Positions 1 to 8,702 of a stretch of DNA of 64,000 bases are shown in pieces (position 1 is the stretch's first letter; each line of letters starts with the position of its first letter). The notes beneath the pieces are model-generated. The model made no database searches. It saw only the letters and a program-made list of their open reading frames with translations, and was not told where the DNA came from. A program made the position numbers and the translations under genes. Origin of the DNA: Sterolibacterium denitrificans (GTDB lineage: Bacteria > Pseudomonadota > Gammaproteobacteria > Burkholderiales > Rhodocyclaceae); NCBI RefSeq assembly GCF_900174485.1, contig NZ_LT837803.1, positions 1,999,305 through 2,063,304 of the forward strand, in the 5' to 3' direction.

Positions 1-1360
1 TGTTGTAGGCCATGATGACCATGCCGGTCAGGAAGCACAGGCCGCCTGCCAAACGAATCATGTAGAACGGGTAGGTATCCTTGACCACTTCGGCAAAGGC
101 GTAGGTCAGGGTGCCATCCGGATTGGTCGCCCGCCACATCATCCCCTGCATGACGCCGGAGATCCACATCGCGGCGATATAGAGCACCACGCCGATGGTG
201 GCGATCCAGAAATGCGTGTTGATGAGCCTGACGCTGTACATCTCGGCGCGGCCGTAGAGGCGCGGGATCATGTAATAGAGGCCGCCGATGGAAACCATCG
301 CCACCCAGCCCAGCGCCCCGGAATGCACGTGGCCGACCGTCCAGTCGGTGTAGTGCGACAGGGCATTCACCGTCTTGATCGCCATCATCGGCCCTTCGAA
401 GGTCGACATGCCGTAGAAGGACAGCGAGGTGACGAGGAATTTCAGGATCGGATCGTCGCGCAGTTTCTGCCACGCGCCCGACAGGGTCATGATGCCGTTG
501 ATCATGCCGCCCCAGCTCGGCGCCAGCAGGATCAGGGAAAAGAGCATGCCAACCGATTGCGTCCAGTCGGGCAGCGCCGTGTAATGCAAGTGGTGCGGAC
601 CAGCCCACATGTAGGTGAAGATCAGCGCCCAGAAGTGCACCACCGACAGACGGTAGGAATACACCGGACGACCGGCCTGCTTCGGCACAAAGTAATACAT
701 GATGCCGAGGAAGCCGGCGGTCAGGAAGAAACCGACCGCATTGTGGCCGTACCACCACTGGATCATCGCATCCTGCGCACCGGCATAGGCGGAATAGGAT
801 TTCATCGGCCAGAAGCTGACGGGCACCTCGGCGCTATTGACGATGTGCAGCAAGGCCACCGCGAGAATGAAGCCGCCATAGAACCAGTTGGCGACATAGA
901 TGTGCGAGGTCTTGCGCTGGACGATGGTGCCGAAGAAAACGATCGCATAGCTGACCCATACCACGGCGATCAGAATGTCGATCGGCCACTCCAGTTCGGC
1001 GTACTCCTTGGCCGAGGTAAAGCCCATCGGCAGGGTGATCGCCGCCAGAAGAATGACCAGTTGCCAGCCCCAGAAGGTAAAGGCCGCCAACTTTGGCGCA
1101 AACAGCGGCGTATGGCAGGTGCGCTGCACCACGTAGTAGGAGGTGGAAATCAGGGCGCAACCGCCAAATGCGAAAATCACCGCATTGGTATGAAGCGGTC
1201 GTAGCCTGCCGTATGACAGCCACTCGACGACATTCAGATCCGGCCAGATCAGCTGTGCGGCGCAGATCACGCCCACCAGCATGCCGACGACACCCCAGAT
1301 CACTGTCATCACTGCGAACTGCCGTACGACTTTATAGTTGTAAGTCGCTTGCGATTGCAT
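1..1360 (-). CDS. ccoN: cbb3-type cytochrome c oxidase subunit I (CcoN), 3' end outside window
   Basis: Catalytic haem-copper subunit of the high-affinity cbb3 terminal oxidase of the inner membrane. The reverse-strand reading gives about 453 residues without a stop before the window edge; the family is about 475 residues, so only the C-terminal tip is missing. Visible features are an N-terminal [14 protein letters not shown] segment (haem-ligand His region), [15 protein letters not shown], the copper/haem region [15 protein letters not shown], and [17 protein letters not shown] with the later haem-ligand histidines, between many hydrophobic helices. The start is the ATG at 1360, preceded by a GAGAGGA ribosome site. 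ccoO, ccoQ and ccoP would be expected just beyond position 1. The assembly genes ccoI and ccoS and an FNR regulator lie upstream on the same strand, consistent with low-oxygen control. Identity is seen directly from the translated sequence. Confidence 0.97.
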   Translation of the reverse strand, partial: MQSQATYNYKVVRQFAVMTVIWGVVGMLVGVICAAQLIWPDLNVVEWLSYGRLRPLHTNAVIFAFGGCALISTSYYVVQRTCHTPLFAPKLAAFTFWGWQLVILLAAITLPMGFTSAKEYAELEWPIDILIAVVWVSYAIVFFGTIVQRKTSHIYVANWFYGGFILAVALLHIVNSAEVPVSFWPMKSYSAYAGAQDAMIQWWYGHNAVGFFLTAGFLGIMYYFVPKQAGRPVYSYRLSVVHFWALIFTYMWAGPHHLHYTALPDWTQSVGMLFSLILLAPSWGGMINGIMTLSGAWQKLRDDPILKFLVTSLSFYGMSTFEGPMMAIKTVNALSHYTDWTVGHVHSGALGWVAMVSIGGLYYMIPRLYGRAEMYSVRLINTHFWIATIGVVLYIAAMWISGVMQGMMWRATNPDGTLTYAFAEVVKDTYPFYMIRLAGGLCFLTGMVIMAYN

Positions 1361-1390
1361 GATGGTCCATCCTCTCAAGAAAAAAACAAC

Positions 1391-1404
1391 TCAACGCAAG
1401 TCAG
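1391..1404 (-). promoter_or_regulatory. weak FNR-like box in ccoN leader
   Basis: On the minus strand the sequence reads CTGACTTGCGTTGA, 7 of 10 defined positions of the FNR/ANR consensus TTGAC-N4-GTCAA. It lies only 31 bases before the ccoN start, so it would sit at or after the transcription start. It resembles the better box at 2386-2399. Low confidence as a functional site. Confidence 0.25.
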
Positions 1405-1419
1405 CCTGGCGCTCCGCAT

Positions 1420-1456
1420 ACATCGTGCACACTGCGCACATATCGACGCACGATGT
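1420..1456. repeat. interrupted palindrome upstream of ccoN
   Basis: Perfect 9-bp arms ACATCGTGC (1420-1428) and GCACGATGT (1448-1456) are separated by 19 bases, inside the 256-bp gap between ompW and ccoN. The spacing suits a dimeric regulator bound over almost three helical turns, or an RNA hairpin in the leader. No regulator can be assigned. The rest of the gap (1457-1616) is partly AT-rich (around 1490-1545) and would hold the ccoN promoter; I see no clear -10/-35 pair. Confidence 0.4.
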
Positions 1457-1616
1457 GCAAGGAATATGCAGACATCCAACTGCCACAATTTTGAAGCGGT
1501 TATTATGAAGCACTTGTTTAAAATAACAAATATTTTTGTCTGAAGTGTTGCCCGGGAAGCGTTTGGCTCCGCGCCAGAATGCCCCACCTGCCCAGGCACC
1601 ACCCCGTCCACTCCGC

Positions 1617-2255
1617 TCAGAAGCGCCAGCCGATGCCAACGCCAATCGCCAGCGGATCGAGCTTCACTTCGCTGACCTTGACCCCGGCATCGGTACGAAT
1701 ATCGCTTTGGATATAAATCTTCTTGAGGTCGACATTCAGGTACATGTTGTCCGAGAGCTTGAAATCGAAGCCGATCTGCAGCGCGGCGCCGACCGAATCG
1801 CGATCCAGATGGAGACCGGTCACACCGGGCACCGCGAGATTGACGCCGGATACCCTCGTGTAGTTGATGCCGGCGCCGACATAGGGCCCGAAGGCGGCAT
1901 CCGGCATGAAATGGTATTGCAGCAGCAAGGTCGGCGGCAAGTGCTTGAAGCTGCCCGCCTTGAACGGGCCGAGCGCGCTGGCCGTGACATTGACGTCATG
2001 TTTCTGCGGATAGGTGAGGATCAGTTCGGCCGCGATGTTCTGCGTCATGAAATAGCTGATGTCGACTTCCGGAATCACTTTGCTGGATGCCTGGATCGCA
2101 TCACTGGGCACGCCGAGCGCGGGAATCGACGCCGAGTCATTCGCCATGTCGAGATTGACGGCGCGTACGCGTACCATCCACGGGCCGTCCGCCGCATGAA
2201 CCGCCGGGGAAGCCATGGCCAGCAACAGGGTTGCCAATGCGAGATGCTGTTTCAT
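1617..2255 (-). CDS. ompW: OmpW-family outer membrane protein
   Basis: Small eight-stranded outer-membrane beta-barrel of the OmpW/AlkL family, 212 residues, the usual family length. The start is ATG 2255, preceded by AAGGAGA; it gives a clear signal peptide (MKQHLALATLLLAMASPAVHA). The mature part shows typical family segments: DGPWMVRVRAVNL near the N-terminus, PEVDISYFMTQNIAAELILTYPQKHDV, PPTLLLQYHFMPDAAFGPYVGAGINYT, and the C-terminal barrel end GVGIGWRF with terminal Phe. Family members pass small hydrophobic molecules, which would suit a hydrocarbon- or sterol-using host, but that is inference. In enterobacteria ompW is FNR-controlled; here three FNR-like boxes lie upstream and fnr is the next gene. 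Confidence 0.93.
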   Translation of the reverse strand: MKQHLALATLLLAMASPAVHAADGPWMVRVRAVNLDMANDSASIPALGVPSDAIQASSKVIPEVDISYFMTQNIAAELILTYPQKHDVNVTASALGPFKAGSFKHLPPTLLLQYHFMPDAAFGPYVGAGINYTRVSGVNLAVPGVTGLHLDRDSVGAALQIGFDFKLSDNMYLNVDLKKIYIQSDIRTDAGVKVSEVKLDPLAIGVGIGWRF

Positions 2256-2310
2256 CTGAGTCTCCTTGAATTGAAAGCACAACAATCGATAACAGGATAT
2301 TGATATCTTG

Positions 2311-2324
2311 TTGTATGCTATCAA
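2311..2324 (-). promoter_or_regulatory. FNR-like box proximal to ompW
   Basis: Minus-strand TTGATAGCATACAA matches TTGAT-N4-ATCAA at 8 of 10 positions. Its centre is about 62 bases before the ompW ATG. TGTTAT, a 4 of 6 match to the -10 hexamer, lies roughly 20 bases further towards the gene, though somewhat close for a classical -41.5 arrangement. Confidence 0.4.
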
Positions 2325-2342
2325 TGCAGGAGTCGCAGTTCA

Positions 2343-2356
2343 CTGACGTGCGTCAA
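2343..2356 (-). promoter_or_regulatory. FNR-like box, middle
   Basis: Minus-strand TTGACGCACGTCAG matches TTGAC-N4-GTCAA at 9 of 10 positions. It is 32 bases (about three helical turns) from the proximal box, so proteins on both would face the same side of the DNA. Confidence 0.5.
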
Positions 2357-2385
2357 CCTTTCTTCGTCGCCAGGCCACGAGATGG

Positions 2386-2399
2386 CTGACGCAAGTCAA
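2386..2399 (-). promoter_or_regulatory. FNR-like box, distal
   Basis: Minus-strand TTGACTTGCGTCAG matches TTGAC-N4-GTCAA at 9 of 10 positions. It is 43 bases from the middle box (about four turns) and 100 bases before the fnr stop, in the ompW-fnr gap. Confidence 0.5.
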
Positions 2400-2499
2400 C
2401 TTCCGTGAATGACCGTCACTGCCGGCGCATCAGAAGCGGCAAACGGCAGGATGAGCAGGATGACCAGAATGACACGCAGCAGGGTCTTGCGTAAAACGA

Positions 2500-3252
2500 T
2501 CAGGCGGCGGCGTCGATGTGGGCAACGGCACTGAGCTGCTTGAGATCGTTCAGGCGGATGTTGCGGCGCTCGGTGGTGATGAGACCGCCTTCCTGGAAGC
2601 GGCTGAAGATGCGGCAGACGGTCTCCTCGGCCAGCCCGAGGTAATTGCCGATATCGAGGCGCGACATGCTGAGGCGAAACTGGCTGCCCGAATAGTTTCG
2701 GCTGGCGAAACGCCGCGAGAGGCTGATCAGGAACTCGGCGATCCGCTCCTCGGCGCTGCACTTGCCAAGCAGCAGCATCAGCTCTTCGTCGCGCCGGATC
2801 TGCTCGCTCATGATTTTCATCATTTGGTACTGGATGGCGGGAACATCCCGCAGAACCTCGTCGAGGCAGGCAATGTCGACCTTGCAGACCGACATGGTTT
2901 CCAGGGCGCGCGCCTCCGAGGTATAGAAGCGCGAGGCGAGCGCGCTGAGCCCGAGCAACTCGCCGGCCACATGGAAACCCGTGATCTGCACGCGTCCGTC
3001 GTCGGTAGTGATGGAAGTCTTCGCCGAGCCGCTGCGGATTGCGTAGATATAACTGAAACGCTCGCGCGGACGAAACAGCAACTGCCCCCGCTTATAGACC
3101 TCCTTGCGCTTGACGATCCTGTCGAGAAGCGTCATGTCGGCACGTTCGAGACCGAGCGGCATGCACAGTTGATAAACCCCGCATTGCTTGCAGGCGACGG
3201 GTTCGCAAATCTGCAACTGCGTGGCGCGCAGCGGAATTCTTCTGGCCTCCAT
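2500..3252 (-). CDS. fnr: FNR/ANR-type oxygen-sensing transcription regulator
   Basis: Crp/Fnr-family global regulator that dimerises when it carries an oxygen-labile [4Fe-4S] cluster. The 250-residue protein starts at ATG 3252 with AAGGAG six bases upstream; a GTG three bases earlier is less well spaced. Cluster cysteines match E. coli FNR: C21-x2-C24-x5-C30 plus C123. A cyclic-nucleotide-like beta-roll occupies about residues 38-140, a dimer helix about 140-165 and a winged HTH about 165-245 with SRLDIGNYLGLAEETVCRIF. The recognition helix reads E210-T-V-C213-R214, whereas E. coli FNR has Ser at the C213 position. The gene sits between the cbb3 subunit and cbb3 assembly genes, which is typical for their regulator. 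Which paralogue (FnrL, Anr, FixK-like) is uncertain, but the Cys set argues for a true sensor. Confidence 0.94.
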   Translation of the reverse strand: MEARRIPLRATQLQICEPVACKQCGVYQLCMPLGLERADMTLLDRIVKRKEVYKRGQLLFRPRERFSYIYAIRSGSAKTSITTDDGRVQITGFHVAGELLGLSALASRFYTSEARALETMSVCKVDIACLDEVLRDVPAIQYQMMKIMSEQIRRDEELMLLLGKCSAEERIAEFLISLSRRFASRNYSGSQFRLSMSRLDIGNYLGLAEETVCRIFSRFQEGGLITTERRNIRLNDLKQLSAVAHIDAAA

Positions 3253-3285
3253 CACTTGCTCCTTCCCTCGCTCAACCTCGTGTCA

Positions 3286-3810
3286 TCAAGCGCCGTTCCG
3301 CTTCGCCGCGCCCTTGGTGCGCTGCGCGGCAGCAAGCTTGTTCGCGCTCGCCGGCATGGCCGGCAACGCCACCAGAGGCAACTCCGAAAGCCGGTACTTG
3401 CCGCTCTTCACCGCCGCCGCCAGTTTCTCCAGGGTCTGCTTCTCCAGCAGTTCGACGATTCTGGCCTTGATCGGGCTCCACTTCTCATGCATCGGGCAAG
3501 CGGTGGTTTCCGAGCATATCTTCAGACCCATCACGCAGTTCTCCGTCAAGCCGGGCCCCTCGACGAGCGTCAGTATCTTCATCAGGTCGGTTTTCTCGGC
3601 CCCCTCGCGCAGACAGAAGCCACCCTGCTTGCCGCGAAACGAATACAGGATGCCGCCACGGCTCAGGCTCTGCATGATCTTGGCAAGATAGGCCGGCGGC
3701 ACGCTGAGGTATTCGGCAATCGTGCGATTGAGCACCGGCACATTTTCCGGTTGCGTCGCCATGTAGATGAGCGCCTGGATGGCGTACTGACTGGTTCGCG
3801 AGAGAATCAT
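3286..3810 (-). CDS. Rrf2-family iron-sulfur transcription regulator
   Basis: 174-residue Rrf2-family regulator (the IscR/NsrR/RsrR superfamily). The N-terminus MILSRTSQYAIQALIYMA and the HTH (TIAEYLSVPPAYLAKIMQSLSRGGIL), followed by the wing SFRGKQGGF, are typical. Three cysteines, C92-x6-C99-x5-C105, sit where IscR and NsrR bind their cluster, so Fe-S sensing is likely. The start is ATG 3810, chosen because the family begins with this motif; a TTG at 3828 is possible and neither has a strong ribosome site. A C-terminal Ala/Lys-rich tail of about 30 residues is an extension. Set between fnr and ccoS, it may control cbb3 or nitrosative/redox genes; the exact signal is not readable. Confidence 0.9.
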   Translation of the reverse strand: MILSRTSQYAIQALIYMATQPENVPVLNRTIAEYLSVPPAYLAKIMQSLSRGGILYSFRGKQGGFCLREGAEKTDLMKILTLVEGPGLTENCVMGLKICSETTACPMHEKWSPIKARIVELLEKQTLEKLAAAVKSGKYRLSELPLVALPAMPASANKLAAAQRTKGAAKRNGA

Positions 3811-3920
3811 GGGTCGAACATCATTCAATAGGTTGGCAACAAACGCCGCGCATCGCGGAAAACGCCGCTACAGTCCGCGACGCAGAGAACACGTACAACA
3901 CGCCCCGCTTTTCTTTTACA

Positions 3921-3928
3921 TACTAGTA
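3921..3928. promoter_or_regulatory. short palindrome upstream of the Rrf2 gene
   Basis: The 8-bp palindrome TACTAGTA lies in an AT-rich patch between ccoS and the Rrf2 gene, about 110 bases before the latter. It could be part of a promoter or autoregulatory site; the evidence is symmetry and position only. Confidence 0.25.
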
Positions 3929-3931
3929 CCT

Positions 3932-4156
3932 TCACATCCGTTTGTCCGTTTTCTGGTCTTGATCGGCGGAAGCCGACTGGGACTGGACAGGGCGATCATC
4001 ATCCGCTGCAATCGGCCGGTCATCGTCCATCAGGATGCGATAGCCCGGCCCTTCCAGATCGTCGAATTGCCCATCCTTCAGCGACCACCAGAAGGCGATG
4101 CCGATCAGGAACACCAGCACCACGGAAATCGGGATCAGCAGATAAAGAATTTCCAT
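3932..4156 (-). CDS. ccoS: cbb3 oxidase maturation protein CcoS
   Basis: 74-residue single-span membrane protein. MEILYLLIPISVVLVFLIGI forms the transmembrane helix, followed by AFWWSLKDGQFDDLEGPGYRIL, the family signature (W-x-x-x-x-G-Q-F-D-D-L-E-G-P). The acidic Asp/Gln/Ser-rich tail is variable in the family. In Rhodobacter CcoS is needed to insert cofactors into the cbb3 oxidase. Its ATG overlaps the ccoI stop codon by one base (TGATG), so the two are translationally coupled. Confidence 0.95.
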   Translation of the reverse strand: MEILYLLIPISVVLVFLIGIAFWWSLKDGQFDDLEGPGYRILMDDDRPIAADDDRPVQSQSASADQDQKTDKRM

Positions 4157-6702
4157 CAGTCTGCTTCCTTGCCGTCTCGATGCTGCAGACGCAGCGCATT
4201 CAATACCACCAGGAGCGAGCTGGCCGACATGCCTATGCCGGCCATCCAAGGCGTGACGATACCCAGCATTGCGGCCGGAATCGCCAGGATATTGTAGGTG
4301 AAAGCCCAGACGAGATTCTGGCGAACCACGCGCAGGGTGCGCCGCGCCAGCACGATCGCCTGCGCCAGCGGCTGCAGGACGTCGCCCAGCATCACGATAT
4401 CGGCCGCCTTGCGCGCCAGATCGGCGCCGCCGCCCATGGCGATGGAAACCTGGGCCTGCGCCAGCACCGGCGCATCATTGACGCCATCGCCCACCATCGC
4501 CACCACGGCGCCTTGCGCCTGCAGACGCTTGATGAAAGCGTGTTTCGCTTCGGGCGACTGCCCGCCATGGGCATCCGCAATGCCGAGCCGGGCAGCCACC
4601 GCCGTCACGGTTGCCGGCGCGTCACCGCTGAGGATGGTCAGGCGCATGCCCAGCGATTCCAGGGTGGCGAGCAACGTGGATGCATCGGTACGCAGGCTGT
4701 CGCGCATCAGAAAGCAAGCCAGCCAGCCGCTTTCATCGGCCAGGGCAATCACGCTGCCGGCGCTCTTCCGTGCCTCCGTCGGCGCGGTGATCCCGTCTGC
4801 CTCGACGAGGCTCTCCTGCCAGCGCGCCATTTCCGTAGGCAGCGGCTGCCCATGCAGTGCGGCGGCGTAGTCCGGCGTGCCGATGCGCACGCGTCGGCCG
4901 GCCAGACGCGCCTCGATCCCCTGCCCTGTCGTTGCGCGCACGTCGCTCAGATCATTGACGACGGCGATCTCCCGCTCGGCCGCGGCCTGACGCAGGGCGC
5001 TGCCGATCGGATGCTCGGATCCCTGCTCCAGCGCGGCGGCCAGTGCCAGCGCGGCGTCATTCGTTTGACCGGCAAGCGGCAGGATTTCCGCCAGACGCAG
5101 CCGCCCTTCCGTCAGCGTTCCGGTCTTGTCGAAAACGAAATGATTGACGCGCGCCAGCGTCTCGATGGCATGGCCGCGCGTCACCAGCACGCCGAGGCGC
5201 GAGAAAGCGCCGGTCGCTACCGTCAGCGCCGCCGGCGTAGCCAGCGACAGGGCACAGGGGCAACTGACGACCAGTACCGCCACGAATACCCAGAGCATCC
5301 GCGCCGGATCGACGAAATACCAGACCACCGCCGTGGTCAGCGCCAGAACGATCAGCGCGACGACGAAACGCGCCGCGATCCGGTCTGCCATCTCGACCAG
5401 ACGCGGCTTTTCCAGCGCCGCCCGTTCGACCAGGCGCTGAATCGAAGCCAGGCGCGTTTCCTCGCCCACCCGCGTGACGCGCAGCACCAGCGGACTGGAA
5501 ACATTCACGCTGCCGCCCACGACCGTATCGCCACGCTGCTTGGGCAGCGGCAGGCTCTCGCCACTCAGCAGGGATTCGTCGGCAGCGCTTTCGCCCTGCA
5601 GCACTTCGCCATCGGCAGGGATCCCTTCACCCGGCCTGACCAGCACGATGTCGCTCACCGCCAGTTGCGCCACGGCGATGCGCTCGACGCTCATCCCCGG
5701 AAAATCCGTGATGCGTGAAGCAAACGCCGGCAGCGCCCGGGCAATCGCCTCGACGCCGCGCGTGGCCCGCTGCCGCGCCATCATCTCGAAATAGCGTCCG
5801 GCGAGCAGGAAGAAAACGAACATCGTCACCGAGTCGAAATAGACTTCGCCCTCCGCCCGCAGCGTGGCCCAGCAACTTGCCGCAAAGGCGCAGCCGATAC
5901 CTAGCGCCACCGGCACGTCCATGCCGACACGCCATTGTTTCAGATCGCGCCAGGCGGTGCGGAAGAACGGCGCGGACGAATACAGCATGACCGGCAGCGT
6001 CAGAACCAGGCTGGCCCAGCGCATCAGTTGCTCGATATCCGGCGTCATCTCGCCTGTGCCGGCCAGGTAGACCGGGATGGCGTACATCATCACCTGCATC
6101 ATGCCGAAACCGGCCACGAACAGGCGCCACAGCGCGGCGCGCCGCTCCTTCTGCGCCAGTTGTTCCGACAGGGCCGGGTCGAAGGGATAGGCGCGATAGC
6201 CGATGGCCGCGATGGCGGCGAGAATCTGCGACAACTTGATGCGGCGCTCGTCCCAGCGCACGCGGGCGCGCCGCGTGGCGTAATTGATGTCGACGGCAGT
6301 CACGCCCGGCTGGCGCGCCAGGTGCGCCTCATTCAGCCAGATGCAGGCAGCGCAGGTAATGCCTTCCAGCATCAACGCGGCTTCGCGTTCATGTTCGGAA
6401 AGTTGGCCATCCGCCCCGCTGACACGATGCACGAAGCTTTTCTGAATTTCCGGCAGATCGAACAGGCCGACATCCTGCAGCACCATGGGCAAGGCTTCAC
6501 GCGGACTTTCCGGCAGCGCATCGCGGTGGCGGTAGTAGTCCGTCAGTCCATTGGCCACGATCGCCTGCGCCACGGCCTGGCAGCCGATACAGCACATCGG
6601 CTGCACTGCACCATCGATGCACAGCGACAAATCGCAGCCGGACGGGATCGGCAAACCGCAGTGATAACACTGGCCGGTATCCTGCTGCGCGATTTTCGTC
6701 AT
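4156..6702 (-). CDS. ccoI: cbb3-associated copper-transporting P1B-type ATPase CcoI
   Basis: Copper-exporting ATPase of the inner membrane that supplies copper for cbb3 oxidase assembly. The 848-residue protein starts at ATG 6702 with GGAAAT upstream; an earlier in-frame start would add 26 residues that do not resemble the family. Visible in order: N-terminal Cys cluster (CYHCG ... MCCIGC) typical of CcoI, a heavy-metal domain with C117-A-A-C120, membrane spans, the actuator loop, the metal-path SCPCALSLATPAALT helix, the phosphorylation site DKTGTLTEG, the nucleotide-domain SEHPIG, and GDGVNDAPVLAQA. All key residues are present. It is the first gene of the ccoI-ccoS pair. Confidence 0.96.
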   Translation of the reverse strand: MTKIAQQDTGQCYHCGLPIPSGCDLSLCIDGAVQPMCCIGCQAVAQAIVANGLTDYYRHRDALPESPREALPMVLQDVGLFDLPEIQKSFVHRVSGADGQLSEHEREAALMLEGITCAACIWLNEAHLARQPGVTAVDINYATRRARVRWDERRIKLSQILAAIAAIGYRAYPFDPALSEQLAQKERRAALWRLFVAGFGMMQVMMYAIPVYLAGTGEMTPDIEQLMRWASLVLTLPVMLYSSAPFFRTAWRDLKQWRVGMDVPVALGIGCAFAASCWATLRAEGEVYFDSVTMFVFFLLAGRYFEMMARQRATRGVEAIARALPAFASRITDFPGMSVERIAVAQLAVSDIVLVRPGEGIPADGEVLQGESAADESLLSGESLPLPKQRGDTVVGGSVNVSSPLVLRVTRVGEETRLASIQRLVERAALEKPRLVEMADRIAARFVVALIVLALTTAVVWYFVDPARMLWVFVAVLVVSCPCALSLATPAALTVATGAFSRLGVLVTRGHAIETLARVNHFVFDKTGTLTEGRLRLAEILPLAGQTNDAALALAAALEQGSEHPIGSALRQAAAEREIAVVNDLSDVRATTGQGIEARLAGRRVRIGTPDYAAALHGQPLPTEMARWQESLVEADGITAPTEARKSAGSVIALADESGWLACFLMRDSLRTDASTLLATLESLGMRLTILSGDAPATVTAVAARLGIADAHGGQSPEAKHAFIKRLQAQGAVVAMVGDGVNDAPVLAQAQVSIAMGGGADLARKAADIVMLGDVLQPLAQAIVLARRTLRVVRQNLVWAFTYNILAIPAAMLGIVTPWMAGIGMSASSLLVVLNALRLQHRDGKEAD

Positions 6703-6765
6703 GTCGATATTTCCGTGCTGATGCGGGTCGAACCGCGCATTCTCGATGCTATCGAAGGTTTTAGT

Positions 6766-6804
6766 CAAACTGCGCGGCAAGCGGTGCAGCTAGAATTACC
6801 GGCC
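6766..6804 (+). promoter_or_regulatory. promoter-like block before pabBC
   Basis: AAACTGCG, then 16 bases, then TAGAATTACC and a G/C-rich GGCC. TAGAAT (6791-6796) is a good sigma-70 -10 hexamer. The same arrangement with the same 16-base spacing recurs at 8703-8740 before the next gene. The -35 match is poor, so this may be a class of local promoter or the relic of a duplication. Confidence 0.45.
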
Positions 6805-6842
6805 ATCGCGCATTTCTCACCTGCATCCAGCCAAGCCATACG

Positions 6843-8696
6843 ATGTCGCCGCTGCTGTTGTTCGATTTTCCGCCGAAGCCGGAGCCAGAGCCAGATTCCG
6901 GCCAGCCGCGCCGGTTGCTCGCCTTCCGCGCGCCGCAAACCGTGCTCTGCGCCGAGCGCCTCGCGGATGTCGGCGCCGTACTGCGTGCCGCCGAGGCCCA
7001 CGCCCAGGCCGGCGCCTGGGTGGCGGGCTATGTGGCTTACGATGCCGCGCCGGCATTCGATTCGGCCTTGCGCGTGCCAGCATCGCCCGGTACTGCCGAC
7101 GCGGCCGCGCAATCCCGGCCTCTGCCACTGGCCTGGTTTGCCGTATTCGACCGGCCCCTCGCGCTCACCGAGACAAGCGAAATCGAGGCCAGGCTCGCCG
7201 GCGACGGGCAAGCCCATGAACATGGCCCGTGGCAATCAAGCATCGACGCCACGCGCTTTGCCGAGGACATCGCCCGGTTGCGCCGGCACATCCATGAGGG
7301 CGATGCCTACCAGATCAACTACACCCTGCGCCTGAGCGCTTCATTCAGCGGCGATCCGCTGCCCTGGTTCGCCCGTTTGCGCCGCGCCCAGCCGGATGCC
7401 TATCACGCCTGTCTCGACCTGGGCCAGGCGCGACACATACTGTCGGCTTCGCCCGAACTGTTCTTTCGCCGCGATGGCGATCGCCTCACCACGCGCCCGA
7501 TGAAAGGCACGGCGCGGCGCGGCCGCTGGGCGGCAGAGGACCGGCAACTGGCCGACTGGCTGCGCGACTCGGAAAAGAATCGCGCCGAGAATCTGATGAT
7601 CGTCGACCTGCTGCGCAACGATCTGTCGCGCATCGCCCTGCCGCACAGCGTGGCGGTCAGCAAGTTGTTCGCCGTGGAGCCGCATCCGACGCTGTGGCAG
7701 ATGACCTCCACCATCCAGGCCACGGCACGCCCCGGCACGACGCTCGAGGAAATTTTCACGGCGCTGTTTCCCTGCGGTTCGGTGACCGGCGCGCCGAAAG
7801 CCAAGGCCATGGAACTGATTGCCGGCCTGGAAACCGAGGCACGCGGCGTGTATTGCGGCGCCATCGGCCTGCTTCAGCCTGGCGGCGACGCCCAATTCAG
7901 CGTCGCCATCCGTACCCTGACCCTCATCGGCAATACGGCCTGCTACGGTACGGGCGGCGGCATCACCTGGGACTCGACCGCCGCCGACGAATATGCCGAA
8001 GCCTTGCTCAAGGCACGTTTTCTCGATGTCGCCGATGAACGCGCGCCGGAGCGGAACTTCGCGCTCTTCGAAACACTGCGCCTGGAAAATGGCCGCTACT
8101 GGTTGCTTGAACGCCATTTCGCGCGCTTGAACGATTCGGCGGCCTACTTCGGCTATCCCTGCAATCTCGTCGCCTGCCGGGCGCAGCTCGCCGAACTGGC
8201 AACCCGGCAGCCGCAGGGCATCTGGCGGGTACGGCTGGAGCTGACAGCCGACGGCAGCATCGACTGCACCTGCAGCCCTCTGCCCGCAACGCCGAACCGG
8301 CCACGCTTTGCGCTGGCCGCGCTACCCGTGCCGCGCGATGCCTGGTGGCTGCACCACAAAACGACGCGCCGCAATGCCTACGAACAGGCGCTCGACACCG
8401 CCAGGACGCGGCAGCCGGAAATTTTCGACGTGCTGCTGCACAATGAACAAGGCGAACTGACGGAATTCACCCGCGGCAATCTGGTCGTCGAAATTGCCAG
8501 CCAACGCTATACCCCGCCGCAGGACAGCGGCCTGCTCGGCGGCGTCCTGCGTGCCGAACTGCTGGCAACGGGACAGCTGCAGGAGCGGGTATTGACACTC
8601 GACGACCTGGCAAACGCCGAACGCATCCTCTTCATCAACAGCCTGCGCGGTGAAATCGCCGTCGAGCCCAGCCGCGAAATCGGGCCGACAAGCTGA
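6843..8696 (+). CDS. pabBC: aminodeoxychorismate synthase component I / aminodeoxychorismate lyase fusion
   Basis: 617-residue fusion making p-aminobenzoate for folate. Residues 1 to about 395 are PabB (chorismate-binding): DAYQINYTLRL, MKGTARRG, NLMIVDLLRNDLSRI, GSVTGAPKAKAMELI and GGGITWDSTAADEYAE are the standard motifs. About residues 400-617 are PabC, a fold-type IV PLP lyase, with NFALFETLRL at its start, a candidate catalytic Lys in HHKTTRRNAYEQAL, and EFTRGNLVVEI plus PPQDSGLLGGVLRAEL near the end. The fusion occurs in other proteobacteria. The glutamine amidotransferase partner PabA is not in the window. There is no strong ribosome site before ATG 6843. Confidence 0.95.
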   Translation: MSPLLLFDFPPKPEPEPDSGQPRRLLAFRAPQTVLCAERLADVGAVLRAAEAHAQAGAWVAGYVAYDAAPAFDSALRVPASPGTADAAAQSRPLPLAWFAVFDRPLALTETSEIEARLAGDGQAHEHGPWQSSIDATRFAEDIARLRRHIHEGDAYQINYTLRLSASFSGDPLPWFARLRRAQPDAYHACLDLGQARHILSASPELFFRRDGDRLTTRPMKGTARRGRWAAEDRQLADWLRDSEKNRAENLMIVDLLRNDLSRIALPHSVAVSKLFAVEPHPTLWQMTSTIQATARPGTTLEEIFTALFPCGSVTGAPKAKAMELIAGLETEARGVYCGAIGLLQPGGDAQFSVAIRTLTLIGNTACYGTGGGITWDSTAADEYAEALLKARFLDVADERAPERNFALFETLRLENGRYWLLERHFARLNDSAAYFGYPCNLVACRAQLAELATRQPQGIWRVRLELTADGSIDCTCSPLPATPNRPRFALAALPVPRDAWWLHHKTTRRNAYEQALDTARTRQPEIFDVLLHNEQGELTEFTRGNLVVEIASQRYTPPQDSGLLGGVLRAELLATGQLQERVLTLDDLANAERILFINSLRGEIAVEPSREIGPTS

Positions 8697-8702
8697 CAGC
8701 CG

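Noticed and set aside
2396-2500. Hydrophobic peptide (ending VTVIHGS) directly after fnr on the minus strand
   Set aside because: The frame is open and hydrophobic but has no start codon after the fnr stop and would start inside fnr in another frame.
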